Source of the DNA: Roseiflexaceae bacterium
GTDB taxonomy: Bacteria; Chloroflexota; Chloroflexia; Chloroflexales; Roseiflexaceae
Assembly (NCBI GenBank): GCA_947474225.1
Contig: CANJHS010000021.1
Span: 1 to 49,665, forward strand
Direction of reading: 5' to 3'
DNA length: 49,665 nt
The notes beneath the pieces are model-generated. The model made no database searches. It had not been told where the DNA came from and worked only from the letters and a program-made list of their open reading frames with translations. Shown here one piece after another: positions 26,817-34,786 of the stretch (the stretch's first letter is position 1; each line of letters starts with the position of its first letter). The translations under genes and the position numbers were made by a program.

Positions 26817-27265
26817 GTTATGTAAACAAGCTTACAACGATGGGATACGTCTTACAAAAGGGTGAGCTGAATACCGGCCGCTTCATGAGTGCAGTGCAAG
26901 TCGGTAGTTTGGTCTATAGTTCGGGTGCGGTATCGCGCTTCCAAGAGCAGGAAATAAAAGGTCACATTGGCGCTGATTTGACCGTCGAACAGGGGTATTT
27001 GGCCGCGCGTCTGAGTACATTGAATGCGCTTCAGGCAGTGCATTCCTTGGTCGGTCTCGACACCGTCGTCAGGATCGTCAAGGTACTCGGCATGGTGAAT
27101 GTTGCCACCGGGTTCGACAATACGCCAGCGGTCATCCATGGCTGCAGTGATTTGTTGCTCGAAGTATTTGGTGAAGCAGGCAGACATGCGCGCAGCGCCG
27201 TGGGAATGGTAATCCCGTATGCATTTGCGACCGAGGTCGAGCTCATCGTCGAAGTTGCCCGCTGA
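26813..27265 (+). CDS. RidA/YjgF/Rid-family protein
   Basis: This 150-residue protein belongs to the trimeric Rid family, whose best-known members deaminate reactive enamine/imine intermediates. VQVGSLVYSSGAVSRF, a central helix (LAARLSTLNALQAVHSLVGL) and the C-terminal GRHARSAVGMVIPY fit the fold. The arginine in HARSAVG is at the place of the catalytic Arg of RidA. It is a divergent subfamily, somewhat longer than the classical 130 residues. Coupled by ATGA to the Gfo/Idh/MocA gene, it may clear an intermediate of that pathway. The spacer behind it carries the gltX promoter. Confidence 0.88.
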   Translation: MSYVNKLTTMGYVLQKGELNTGRFMSAVQVGSLVYSSGAVSRFQEQEIKGHIGADLTVEQGYLAARLSTLNALQAVHSLVGLDTVVRIVKVLGMVNVATGFDNTPAVIHGCSDLLLEVFGEAGRHARSAVGMVIPYAFATEVELIVEVAR

Positions 27266-27276
27266 CGGGGAATCTG

Positions 27277-27306
27277 TTGCGGACAACGATGGCGAATTGG
27301 TATACT
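27277..27306 (+). promoter_or_regulatory. Promoter of gltX
   Basis: TTGCGG (27277-27282), an 18-base spacer and TATACT (27301-27306) lie 35 bases before the gltX ATG. Confidence 0.6.
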
Positions 27307-27340
27307 GCATGGTGATATATAGCACGAGGTTGCGAGCGTT

Positions 27341-28840
27341 ATGATTGAGATAAAAGGCCCAGTCCGGGTCCGTTTTGCACCCAGTCCGACTGGTTTTCTG
27401 CATATTGGCGGCGTACGCACTGCGTTGTTTAACTGGCTGTTTGCACGTCATTACGGCGGTCAGTTTTTGTTGCGCATCGAGGACACGGACGAAAAGCGAT
27501 TTGTCGTAGGTGCAGCGGACGATTTGATGACATCGATGCGCTGGGTAGGGATTAATTGGGACGAAGGTCCTGATATCGGGGGACCGTGCGGTCCATATGT
27601 TCAATCAGTACGCCACGAACAGGGCATCTACAAGCCGCATGTAGAACAATTATTGGCGGCGGGACATGCCTACATGTCTTTCACCACTGAGGACGAACTG
27701 ACACAGATGCGCGCAGACGCCGAAGCGCGTGGGGTCAAAGCATTCCGATTCCGTGGTCCTGAGCGTGAATGGACACTCGAGAAGCAACGCGAAGTCGCAG
27801 CAACCGGCAAACAATATACCATCCGACTCAAGACTCCTACCGAAGGCTCGACGTTCTTCACTGACCTTGTGCGCGGTGGTGACGGAATCCGCATCAATAA
27901 TGCAGATTTGTACGATATTGTCCTCATCAAGTCAACCGGAATGCCAGTCTATCATATGGCACATCTCATTGACGACCACATGATGAACATTACGCATGTA
28001 CTCCGCAGTGATGAGTGGGTCCCATCGACACCCTATCATTGCATCATGTATGACTACTTCAGCTGGCAACGGCCGACATTCGCCCATTTGCCGCCTATTC
28101 TGCGCCAAGACGGCCATGGCAAGTTGTCCAAACGGAAGGACGATGTCTCTGCCAATCGCTTTTGGGAGCGTGGCTACATGGCAGATGCGATGTTCAACTA
28201 TTTGACGTTGCAAGGGTGGAGCTTCGATGATCACACCGAAATAATGACACGCGCTGAAGTGGTCGAGCGATTCACCATCGATCGTGTCCTTTCCTCCCCT
28301 GCACGCTGGAATCCGGTCAAACTACTCGACATGAACGGCATCTACATTCGTGCGATGAGCACTGACGCTGTCGCTGAGGCAATCACCCCGTTTCTGCAAA
28401 AAGCCGATCTCGTTGCAAAACCGGTGACTCCCGCAGAAGCAGACAAGATCCGCGCCTTGGTACCGCTGGTGCACGAGCGCTTGAAGGAATTAGGCGAGGC
28501 ACCGGAATTGCTCGATTTCTTCTTCAATGAGATCGAAGCCCCGGCTCTCGAGCTGCTCATCCCCAAAAAGATGGAAGCCGCCGAGACCAAGGACGCATTG
28601 ATTGCTCTGCACGGTGCACTTGCTGCCGTCCCGATCTGGGCTGGGAACGAAGCAACGCTCGAAGCCGCGCTCCGTAATATATGTACCGCAATGGACAAAA
28701 AGCCTGGCCAATTATTTGGGGCAATTCGTGTCGCCGTATCGGCACGGAATGTCGCGCCACCACTGTTCGAGATGCTGGTAGCGCTGGGCCGTGATGTCAG
28801 TTTGGCCCGCATTACACGGGCAATCTCTTTGTTTGAATGA
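27341..28840 (+). CDS. gltX: Glutamyl-tRNA synthetase
   Basis: This 499-residue class I aminoacyl-tRNA synthetase carries the HIGH-type motif HIGG at residues 21-24 (PSPTGFLHIGGVRTALF) and the KMSKS-type KLSKRKDDVS in the middle. LLRIEDTD and the Rossmann half with YHMAHLIDDHMMNITHVLRSDEW are typical of GlxRS. The C-terminal helical domain binds the anticodon. The discriminating Glx type depends on residues I cannot check here, so charging of tRNA-Gln in addition to tRNA-Glu is possible; this would need GatCAB elsewhere. It has its own promoter and is followed by a strong intrinsic terminator. Confidence 0.97.
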   Translation: MIEIKGPVRVRFAPSPTGFLHIGGVRTALFNWLFARHYGGQFLLRIEDTDEKRFVVGAADDLMTSMRWVGINWDEGPDIGGPCGPYVQSVRHEQGIYKPHVEQLLAAGHAYMSFTTEDELTQMRADAEARGVKAFRFRGPEREWTLEKQREVAATGKQYTIRLKTPTEGSTFFTDLVRGGDGIRINNADLYDIVLIKSTGMPVYHMAHLIDDHMMNITHVLRSDEWVPSTPYHCIMYDYFSWQRPTFAHLPPILRQDGHGKLSKRKDDVSANRFWERGYMADAMFNYLTLQGWSFDDHTEIMTRAEVVERFTIDRVLSSPARWNPVKLLDMNGIYIRAMSTDAVAEAITPFLQKADLVAKPVTPAEADKIRALVPLVHERLKELGEAPELLDFFFNEIEAPALELLIPKKMEAAETKDALIALHGALAAVPIWAGNEATLEAALRNICTAMDKKPGQLFGAIRVAVSARNVAPPLFEMLVALGRDVSLARITRAISLFE

Positions 28841-28847
28841 TTCACTC

Positions 28848-28885
28848 CACCACCCTCTTGCGCTGCAGGAGGGTGGTGTTTTTTT
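28848..28885 (+). terminator. Intrinsic terminator of gltX
   Basis: CACCACCCTC and GAGGGTGGTG form a 10-bp GC-rich stem with an 11-base loop, followed by seven T residues (28879-28885). It is a textbook rho-independent terminator eight bases after the gltX stop. Confidence 0.95.
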
Positions 28886-28950
28886 ATTACTTTTCCTAAA
28901 ACTGCGTACGCTGCCTCGTGTGTCCTGACTGAATCAAATCCATGGTGGCG

Positions 28951-30324
28951 TTATTTTCCTATACAAAATCGTGCAAAAACAACATCCAACAACGCTTCGG
29001 TCGCGTCTTGACCAGTTATTTCACCGAGTGCCGATACTGCTTCTTGTAAGTCAATCGCGAGTAACTCTGCTGAGAGGTGGCCTGCAATCCCAGCTAACGC
29101 ATCTTCGACAGACTGTTTGGCGCGCTTCAATGCATCTAGGTGGCGCGTATTACTGATACGCTGACTACTCGCCGGCCCGCCCGCCCGCAGGGCTGCGGCA
29201 ATGCAGGCACGAAGCTGCTCCATACCTTCGCCGGTTTTCGTTGACACCGAGACAACTGCGACGAATTGATGCTGCTGTTGTAGTGACGCTTCTGTAGTAA
29301 GGACATGCGCATGCGCAGGCAGATCGTTTTTGGTGTAGACCAGGAGGGCGGGTCCAGAACCGCGTGCTTCGAGCACCTCGGCGTCTTCGGGGCTGAGTGG
29401 CGCCGAACTATCCCGTAATATCAACGCCAAATCGGCCTGTGCAGCAATAGCACGACTGCGAACGATGCCCATCAGTTCAACGTCGTCGGTTGTATGCCCC
29501 CGAATGCCTGCGGTGTCGACAAATCGCACAGGGATACCGGCGATGTCTGCACTCTCTTCGAGGGAATCTCGCGTTGTGCCTGCAATTGGCGAAACCAATG
29601 CGCGATTCGTACGTAACAACGTATTCAGTAAACTCGATTTACCCACATTTGGACGGCCGAGCAGTGCGATTTGCGCTCCATCGCGTAGCAATATTCCCGT
29701 ATGTGCAGTGTCAATATATGTCTGTATCCTAGCAACCACATCGACCAATGCATCGCGATTGAGGGCATCTTCGCTGACATCGTCGGGGAAGTCGATTTGC
29801 GCGATGACCGCTGCAAGCTCGTAGAGCAAGGCTGCGCGGAGTTCAGCGACTGCAGTGCCCACCCATCCTTGGAGTTGCTGCTGGGCTTGATGGAGCGATT
29901 GTGGTGTCTGCGCCTGGATGACATCCATCACGGCTTCGGCCTGTGTCAAATCGATTCTGCCGGCAGCATAGGCACGCATGGTGAACTCCCCAGGGTTGGC
30001 GAGACGCGCACCTGCTGCGACGCAACGGGCTATGACAAGCTCGAGTGCAACATACCCTCCATGGCACGAGATTTCAACGACATCTTCGCCAGTATATGTC
30101 GTCGGTCCCCGCATCCACACTGCGAGTACCTCATCAATGACGGTGCCGTCATGATCGACGATATTTCCGTAGCGGACGCTCCTCGATCGCCATTGGCCTG
30201 GTCGTCGCGGATTCATCACTGTCTCGAGGATGGTTCGTGACAGAGGACCGCTCAGACGGAGCAGACTGATGGCGCTCCGACCGGGGGGGGTCAAAGGTGC
30301 GACGATGGTGTCTGTGTATTGCAT
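28951..30324 (-). CDS. mnmE: tRNA uridine-5-carboxymethylaminomethyl GTPase MnmE
   Basis: This 457-residue GTPase works with MnmG to modify U34 of tRNAs reading two-fold split codons. The N-terminal folate-binding domain begins DTIVAPLTPPGRSAISLLRLSG. The embedded G domain has GRPNVGKS at 223-230, GTTRDSLEE, DTAGIR and TKND. The protein ends FCIGK with the conserved catalytic-region Cys454. The length is standard. The ATG at 30324 has no ribosome-binding site; instead a -10 hexamer ends six bases before it, so the mRNA probably begins at the start codon. Its 3' end converges on gltX beyond the terminator. Confidence 0.97.
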   Translation of the reverse strand: MQYTDTIVAPLTPPGRSAISLLRLSGPLSRTILETVMNPRRPGQWRSRSVRYGNIVDHDGTVIDEVLAVWMRGPTTYTGEDVVEISCHGGYVALELVIARCVAAGARLANPGEFTMRAYAAGRIDLTQAEAVMDVIQAQTPQSLHQAQQQLQGWVGTAVAELRAALLYELAAVIAQIDFPDDVSEDALNRDALVDVVARIQTYIDTAHTGILLRDGAQIALLGRPNVGKSSLLNTLLRTNRALVSPIAGTTRDSLEESADIAGIPVRFVDTAGIRGHTTDDVELMGIVRSRAIAAQADLALILRDSSAPLSPEDAEVLEARGSGPALLVYTKNDLPAHAHVLTTEASLQQQHQFVAVVSVSTKTGEGMEQLRACIAAALRAGGPASSQRISNTRHLDALKRAKQSVEDALAGIAGHLSAELLAIDLQEAVSALGEITGQDATEALLDVVFARFCIGK

Positions 30325-30330
30325 GCCATT

Positions 30331-30359
30331 ATTATACGAGCGTGTACGTGGTGAGTAAA
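30331..30359 (-). promoter_or_regulatory. Promoter giving a leaderless mnmE transcript
   Basis: On the minus strand TTTACT, a 17-base spacer and TATAAT end six bases before the mnmE ATG. The usual start point (seventh base after the -10 box) is the A of the ATG, which predicts a leaderless mRNA. Confidence 0.65.
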
Positions 30360-30394
30360 TGCGTATATGTCGTAGAAGGATATGAGGCGATATC

Positions 30395-30424
30395 TTGCCT
30401 CACAGTAATCTGAACTATGATACT
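30395..30424 (+). promoter_or_regulatory. Probable promoter of the pucC-puhE unit
   Basis: TTGCCT (30395-30400) is followed by TATGAT at a 15-base spacing or by GATACT at 18 bases, about 35 bases before the pucC ATG. One of the two -10 choices is likely used. No regulator site is recognised. Confidence 0.5.
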
Positions 30425-30455
30425 ATCTCTGTGAAGTGGACTTCAGGAGCCATCG

Positions 30456-31886
30456 ATGAATGCAGAAAAAAACATTTGGGGAATGATTTCGGCGTACATT
30501 GAACGCATAAATCAATGGCTCGCACAATACCCCGTTTGGCAACGTCGTGTCCGTATATTACGGTTGGGGCTCTTTCAATTTGGGATGGGTATTTCTCTGG
30601 CCCCGATTACTGGCACCCTCAATCGTGTGCTAATCAGCGATCTCAAAATTTCTGCTGGTTTTGTTGCACTGTTGATGTCGATTCATTTTTTTGTCTCACC
30701 CATACGTACTGTCGTAGGGCACCATTCGGATGTGCGACGCAGCAAAGGCTTCTGGCGAACTCCATACATCGTACTCGGTGCAATGTTAACCTATGGTGGG
30801 CTCTCGACTGCGCCGTTTTCGTTGATTTTGTTTGATGCAGATAGCATGACACAAGGTCCGATTGTGTATGTTGTTGCGTTTCTGATTTTTTTGCTGTACG
30901 GCGTCGGGGTGAACATCGTCGAGACAACGTATTTGGCAATGGTCAGCGACAACACCGAACCAGAAGAGCGTGGCAAAATCCTTGCAATTCTCTGGCTGAT
31001 GCTCGTAATCGGCACGGTGACGGGCTCGTTGTTTATCGGACTTTCGCTGATCAACTATTCGCTCGGTGCATTGATTAGTGCGATGCAAATGAGTGCGTTC
31101 ATCTTTGTCGTGTGTATGGTTTTGTCGCTTATTCGTCAAGAAAAGCTGCGCCCCGACGGACGTCTCGTACGCGAAATAGAGCAGGTAGCCCGACAGTCGC
31201 TCGGTGAGTCGTTGAAAATTGTCTGGAACACCCCTGCCTTGCGGTCTATGTTTTTTGTTTTTTTCATCGCGACGTTGGGATTCGGTACGCATGACGTGTT
31301 GCTTGAGCCATACGGCGCACAAATATTGGGAATGTCAATAACAGCAACGACGTTTTTAACTGCACTCTGGGGTGTGGCAATGATTATCGCGGTCATCACC
31401 TCGGGCTGGTGGTTGTGGAATCGTGGCCAGAGTGGTCGTTTGCTGATGAGTGGCGCGTTTGTGGGAATGCTCGGATTTTTGACGATTGCCTATGGAGGAT
31501 ATATAGGTTCTGCGTTCCTTTTTGAAGTTGGTGTGGCCGCGATAGGCTTTGGACGCGGCTTATTTATCGTCGGGAGTATCGCCACCGTGATGAGCCTTGC
31601 AGACCGGGCGCATACGGGCCTATTCATGGGAATCTGGGGATTGGTCCAATCACTCGCGCAAGGATTCGGGACAATTGGCGGTGGCGTCGCTCGCGACATG
31701 GTTGGCGCAGCAACGGGCAACGTCCTGTGGGGCTATGTGGCGGTCTACGCTGCTGCGAGTGTGTTTTTGCTGATTATGGTTCTGTTCATGTTATTCTTCC
31801 GGATTAATGCACGGCTGACAAATGGTGAAATTCAATCGCCGTGGAATGGACTCCAGAACATCCCTGCCGATCAATTATTGTTCTAG
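30456..31886 (+). CDS. PucC/BCD-family MFS protein (bacteriochlorophyll/light-harvesting assembly)
   Basis: This 476-residue membrane protein has about 12 transmembrane segments. The N-terminal part reads LRLGLFQFGMGISLAPITGTLNRVLI, then VGHHSDVRRSKGFWRTPYIVLG. Both are signature stretches of the BCH2/PucC/LhaA family, in which the second equals the MFS A-motif loop. Family members in purple bacteria help assemble light-harvesting complexes and may deliver bacteriochlorophyll. ERGKILAILWLMLVIGT lies at mid-protein. It has an RBS (CAGGAG) before the ATG at 30456 and is followed after 32 bases by puhE. The pairing supports phototrophy. Which antenna it serves (B808-866-type complex, chlorosome or reaction centre) cannot be told. 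Confidence 0.9.
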   Translation: MNAEKNIWGMISAYIERINQWLAQYPVWQRRVRILRLGLFQFGMGISLAPITGTLNRVLISDLKISAGFVALLMSIHFFVSPIRTVVGHHSDVRRSKGFWRTPYIVLGAMLTYGGLSTAPFSLILFDADSMTQGPIVYVVAFLIFLLYGVGVNIVETTYLAMVSDNTEPEERGKILAILWLMLVIGTVTGSLFIGLSLINYSLGALISAMQMSAFIFVVCMVLSLIRQEKLRPDGRLVREIEQVARQSLGESLKIVWNTPALRSMFFVFFIATLGFGTHDVLLEPYGAQILGMSITATTFLTALWGVAMIIAVITSGWWLWNRGQSGRLLMSGAFVGMLGFLTIAYGGYIGSAFLFEVGVAAIGFGRGLFIVGSIATVMSLADRAHTGLFMGIWGLVQSLAQGFGTIGGGVARDMVGAATGNVLWGYVAVYAAASVFLLIMVLFMLFFRINARLTNGEIQSPWNGLQNIPADQLLF

Positions 31887-31918
31887 CAAATCTCAGATAG
31901 ATGCTGGCAAGGAAGAAC

Positions 31919-32698
31919 ATGCTGATTTTTACGGCAGTGATATTTGCCATTGTGCTGTGGTGGGTGAGCACAGGTGCTATTATTGTGATGTATCGCCGAG
32001 CACCGTGGACGTATGACGCCACCGTCGGGCTATATACCGTTGTGGCAGCGGTGAGTACGGTTTGGTTAGTGATATTACGGCAAAATACTGAGCTCTGGGC
32101 TATTTACGCGAGTTTCTCTGCCGGGACGCTCGTCTGGGGATGGAACTTGGCCTGTTACTACACGGGATTTATTACCGGGCCAAAAGAACCGACTAACGAC
32201 GGGACTCTTACAGACGCAGAGCGTTTTCGCCATGCAATGATTCGATCGCTCTATCACGAAGCGACCTCAGTCGCATTAGTAGCGGGGTCAGCTTGGTTTT
32301 CATGGGGAGCAGGCAATCAAGCAGGATTCGGCTGCATCATCTTGTTCTATGTGTTGCATATGTTGTCCAAACTGGCAATATATTTCGGCGTAGCAAACTT
32401 TAGTGGTGCATGGCTCCCCGGACATTTACAGTACATCACAGCGTATTTCGGTCCAAAGCGATTCCACTGGTTTTCACTCGGTGCAATCGGTATAGGGTGT
32501 CTTGGGGTCCTTTGGAGCATCAATGGTGTGCGGTTGTCGGTAGCGGACCCACAGATCGTTACGTATGCATTTTGGGGGCTCATCTGTGCTGCGGCTGTGT
32601 TGGAGCTTGTTGTATTGATTATCCCTGAGACACAATTGCATCGATTTTTGGCTTTTCTGACACATTTATCCGGCGCAGCAAACACAAAAATGTTATAA
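31919..32698 (+). CDS. puhE: PuhE-type putative photosynthetic complex assembly protein (DUF3623)
   Basis: This 259-residue integral membrane protein has about eight hydrophobic segments. It fits the PuhE family (photosynthetic complex assembly protein 2): an N-terminal WWVSTGAIIVMYRR, then WGWNLACYYTGFITGP, RSLYHEATSVALVAGS, NQAGFGCIILFYVLHMLSKLAIYFGVANF, and LPGHLQYITAYFG. In purple bacteria puhE lies near puhA and is needed for normal levels of reaction-centre complexes. An ATG at 31901 is in frame; I chose 31919 because AAGGAAGA is well placed. It follows pucC in the same direction, so the two are probably one transcript. The mechanism is unknown. Confidence 0.85.
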   Translation: MLIFTAVIFAIVLWWVSTGAIIVMYRRAPWTYDATVGLYTVVAAVSTVWLVILRQNTELWAIYASFSAGTLVWGWNLACYYTGFITGPKEPTNDGTLTDAERFRHAMIRSLYHEATSVALVAGSAWFSWGAGNQAGFGCIILFYVLHMLSKLAIYFGVANFSGAWLPGHLQYITAYFGPKRFHWFSLGAIGIGCLGVLWSINGVRLSVADPQIVTYAFWGLICAAAVLELVVLIIPETQLHRFLAFLTHLSGAANTKML

Positions 32699-32699
32699 T
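32691..32699 (+). promoter_or_regulatory. Extended -10 promoter for the receiver-RodZ gene
   Basis: TGT-TATAAT, overlapping the end of puhE, is a consensus extended -10 element 29 bases before the next ATG. The receiver-RodZ gene can therefore be transcribed apart from the pucC-puhE unit. Confidence 0.55.
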
Positions 32700-32728
32700 A
32701 ATTTCTTACCACACGTATCGGAGTTACT

Positions 32729-34000
32729 ATGGCGCTGATCCTCGCAATCGACGAAGATGTCGTCCTCACTATGAGTCTGGACCTTCAACTCGGCCACGTC
32801 GGACATTCCGTCCGCCGAGTAAGTACGGTTGCGCAAGCGAAGGCTGCATACAACGAACACATACCGGACGTCATTGTGATTGATCCGACTGTTTCGGAAC
32901 AATCAGGCTGGTCACTCATTGAACAGTGGAGCACCACTATCCCCACCATTGTGATAAGTCATGATACGACCGATGCAACAGAGCTTCGCTCGCAGATGCT
33001 GGGCGTCCGTGCCATATTGCGCAAACCGCTCCTGGTCCGTGAACTGATAGATGCCATCATGCCCTATATGGGTGCGGCACAACCTGCACAAGCCGAGCCG
33101 AGCAGTACCGCAGTTGCGCCCGATTCGTCTACCCCATCTAGCCCACGTCGTTCGGTCAATCCGACCGCCGCTGAGCGCCGTGCTGCACGCGAACGCAACA
33201 AACAACCGCTAATCCAGTCGCCTTCTACTCCTGATACAGGCACGTCTGACCCTGGGCAACTCACCGACCCGCTCGGATTGGGAGACACTATCGAGGACGA
33301 TCGCCTCCTGGCGGGACTCCCTACAACGTCCTACACCGAAACAAAAACGCCCGACAAACAAGATTCACTGGGTCTGCAAATGCGTGCCCAACGCCTTAAA
33401 CGAAATATACCGCTCAACCAAGTTGATTTGGCTATCGGTGTCCATATGGCGTATTTGCAGGCGATGGAAGAAGACCGCTTCTCGCACCTACCCCGAGGGC
33501 GCATGGCCGAAGAAATGATTACCAAATATGTCAATTATCTCAACCTCGATGTAGCGGCTGCCCTGTTGCAATATCGTTCATTCCAATACAGTGAACCTGT
33601 AGAACCAATTACTGAATACGGTGCAGCAAATTTAGTCGTCATTCGGTACGCTGGAATTATTCGCACCATATTGTCCATCTTGATTCTGTTTGGCATCGGG
33701 TATGGACTTTGGATTTTTGAGGAACAGCGCATCGTAGAATTTTTCACGCAGATGCGGAGTTCACTGCTTCGGCCAGCGCCGGTTCTGACACCTACTTCTC
33801 CCGCCGCAATCGCAACCGCGGTTGCGATTGCGGCGGCCACACTTCCCAAGGCTCCGACTGAAATCCCTGTTGCCACTGTAATTCCAACAACATCAGAAAT
33901 GAAAGGCGCGACAGCAACAGGCTCGGTGCGAACACCAACGGTAAATGTAGCGAGCACGGTACCCGCCACCGTGACGCGGACAGTGACTCCCAAAAAATAA
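32729..34000 (+). CDS. Receiver domain fused to a RodZ-like HTH membrane protein
   Basis: This 423-residue protein joins three parts. Residues 1-115 form a CheY-like receiver: acidic pair E9/D10, phospho-acceptor D52 (IVIDPTV), K99 (RKPL). A Pro/Ser/Thr-rich, basic linker follows (115-210). Residues about 213-272 form a RodZ-type helix-turn-helix: LGLQMRAQRLKRNIPLNQVD, MAYLQAMEEDRFSHLP, YVNYLNLD. One transmembrane helix (about 309-329) and a Thr/Ala-rich outer tail complete it. RodZ links MreB to the cell-wall elongation machinery, so a phosphorylation input to cell shape is plausible but inferred. The ATG follows GGAG. No histidine kinase is adjacent. The Ala-rich tail contains a perfect DNA palindrome. 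Confidence 0.82.
   Translation: MALILAIDEDVVLTMSLDLQLGHVGHSVRRVSTVAQAKAAYNEHIPDVIVIDPTVSEQSGWSLIEQWSTTIPTIVISHDTTDATELRSQMLGVRAILRKPLLVRELIDAIMPYMGAAQPAQAEPSSTAVAPDSSTPSSPRRSVNPTAAERRAARERNKQPLIQSPSTPDTGTSDPGQLTDPLGLGDTIEDDRLLAGLPTTSYTETKTPDKQDSLGLQMRAQRLKRNIPLNQVDLAIGVHMAYLQAMEEDRFSHLPRGRMAEEMITKYVNYLNLDVAAALLQYRSFQYSEPVEPITEYGAANLVVIRYAGIIRTILSILILFGIGYGLWIFEEQRIVEFFTQMRSSLLRPAPVLTPTSPAAIATAVAIAAATLPKAPTEIPVATVIPTTSEMKGATATGSVRTPTVNVASTVPATVTRTVTPKK
33801..33836. repeat. 36-bp perfect palindrome inside the receiver-RodZ gene
   Basis: Left half CCGCCGCAATCGCAACCG is followed directly by its exact reverse complement, with no loop. It encodes PAAIATAVAIAAA in the Ala-rich outer tail. It can extrude as a cruciform or fold as a strong hairpin in the mRNA. 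There is no matching copy elsewhere that I noticed. Confidence 0.95.
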
Positions 34001-34023
34001 CACCCATTGTTTGCCAATTCACA

Positions 34024-34755
34024 TTACGCAAACGGCCATACTTCAGCAAGATGGCCAACGTTCGCCAGCACCACATCTGCATGCACAGCAAGTTCTTCGG
34101 CACTGCTGACGCCAGTCAAGACGGCAATACATGCCATGACCCCTGCGGCCCTGCCCATCAGCATGTCGCTCGGTGTGTCACCAATCATAATTGCGTCCGC
34201 AGGATCAATCCCTAATGTCGCACAGATTGCATAGACCTTATCTGGGGCTGGCTTTGGTGCGATTCCAGGGTCATCAGCGCATGCCATTGTACCAACGTAG
34301 GATGCGATACCAAGGCTCTGCATCGTAGATAGTGTAGGAGCACGATTATCGGCAGTCGCAACTGCGATAATTGCACCGTTTTGCCACAGCCACGCGCAGA
34401 GTGCCACTAGGTCGGCACACGGGTGTGCTGTCTTTGCAGGGTCTGGGGGCTGCCAGAGTTGCTGGACAAGGGTCGTTGCGTCAGTGGCAGGTATTCCGTT
34501 GTTTTGCAGAAGCGCTTCGATTCGTCGTTGCGTCACGGCTTCAGGAGCAATCGCAAGTGCACCATCGGGAAAAATGCGATGGGTTACTGGATCTACCCCA
34601 AAAAGTTCATAGAGTGGGTCATGCAAGTCATCAGATACTGTGGTGCACATCCGCGCGATATACTCCTCCGCCCAATTACCCCACATCGCAACAAAATCAA
34701 TCAGCGTGCCATCTTTATCAAAAATGACGAGTTTGGGCCGACGAGGTAACAACAC
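34024..34755 (-). CDS. HAD-superfamily phosphatase, phosphoglycolate-phosphatase-like
   Basis: This 243-residue protein has all four HAD motifs: FDKDGTLID (D13 nucleophile, D15), the Thr in AVATADN, the Lys in IAPKPAPDKV, and MIGDTPSDM for magnesium. The helical cap (residues about 20-90) is of the C1 type, as in phosphoglycolate phosphatases and beta-phosphoglucomutase-like enzymes. The substrate is not predictable. The start is GTG at 34755 behind GGAGGAGG. It follows the binding-lipoprotein gene on the minus strand after 31 bases, so both may be co-transcribed. It converges closely on the receiver-RodZ gene. Confidence 0.9.
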   Translation of the reverse strand: MLLPRRPKLVIFDKDGTLIDFVAMWGNWAEEYIARMCTTVSDDLHDPLYELFGVDPVTHRIFPDGALAIAPEAVTQRRIEALLQNNGIPATDATTLVQQLWQPPDPAKTAHPCADLVALCAWLWQNGAIIAVATADNRAPTLSTMQSLGIASYVGTMACADDPGIAPKPAPDKVYAICATLGIDPADAIMIGDTPSDMLMGRAAGVMACIAVLTGVSSAEELAVHADVVLANVGHLAEVWPFA

Positions 34756-34786
34756 ATTTCCTCCTCCACGAGTACGTACAACAAAA

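Noticed and set aside
27258-27269. CCCG-CTGA-CGGG hairpin after ridA as terminator
   Set aside because: A four-pair stem without T-run is too weak.
33535-34017. Minus-strand frame of 160 codons opposite the receiver-RodZ gene
   Set aside because: It mirrors the Ala/Thr/Val-rich tail and palindrome; no ribosome-binding site, and the plus-strand frame has clear domains.
34009-34033. GTTTGC/GCAAAC hairpin as terminator of the receiver-RodZ gene
   Set aside because: Only six base pairs with a long loop, and it runs into the HAD coding sequence.
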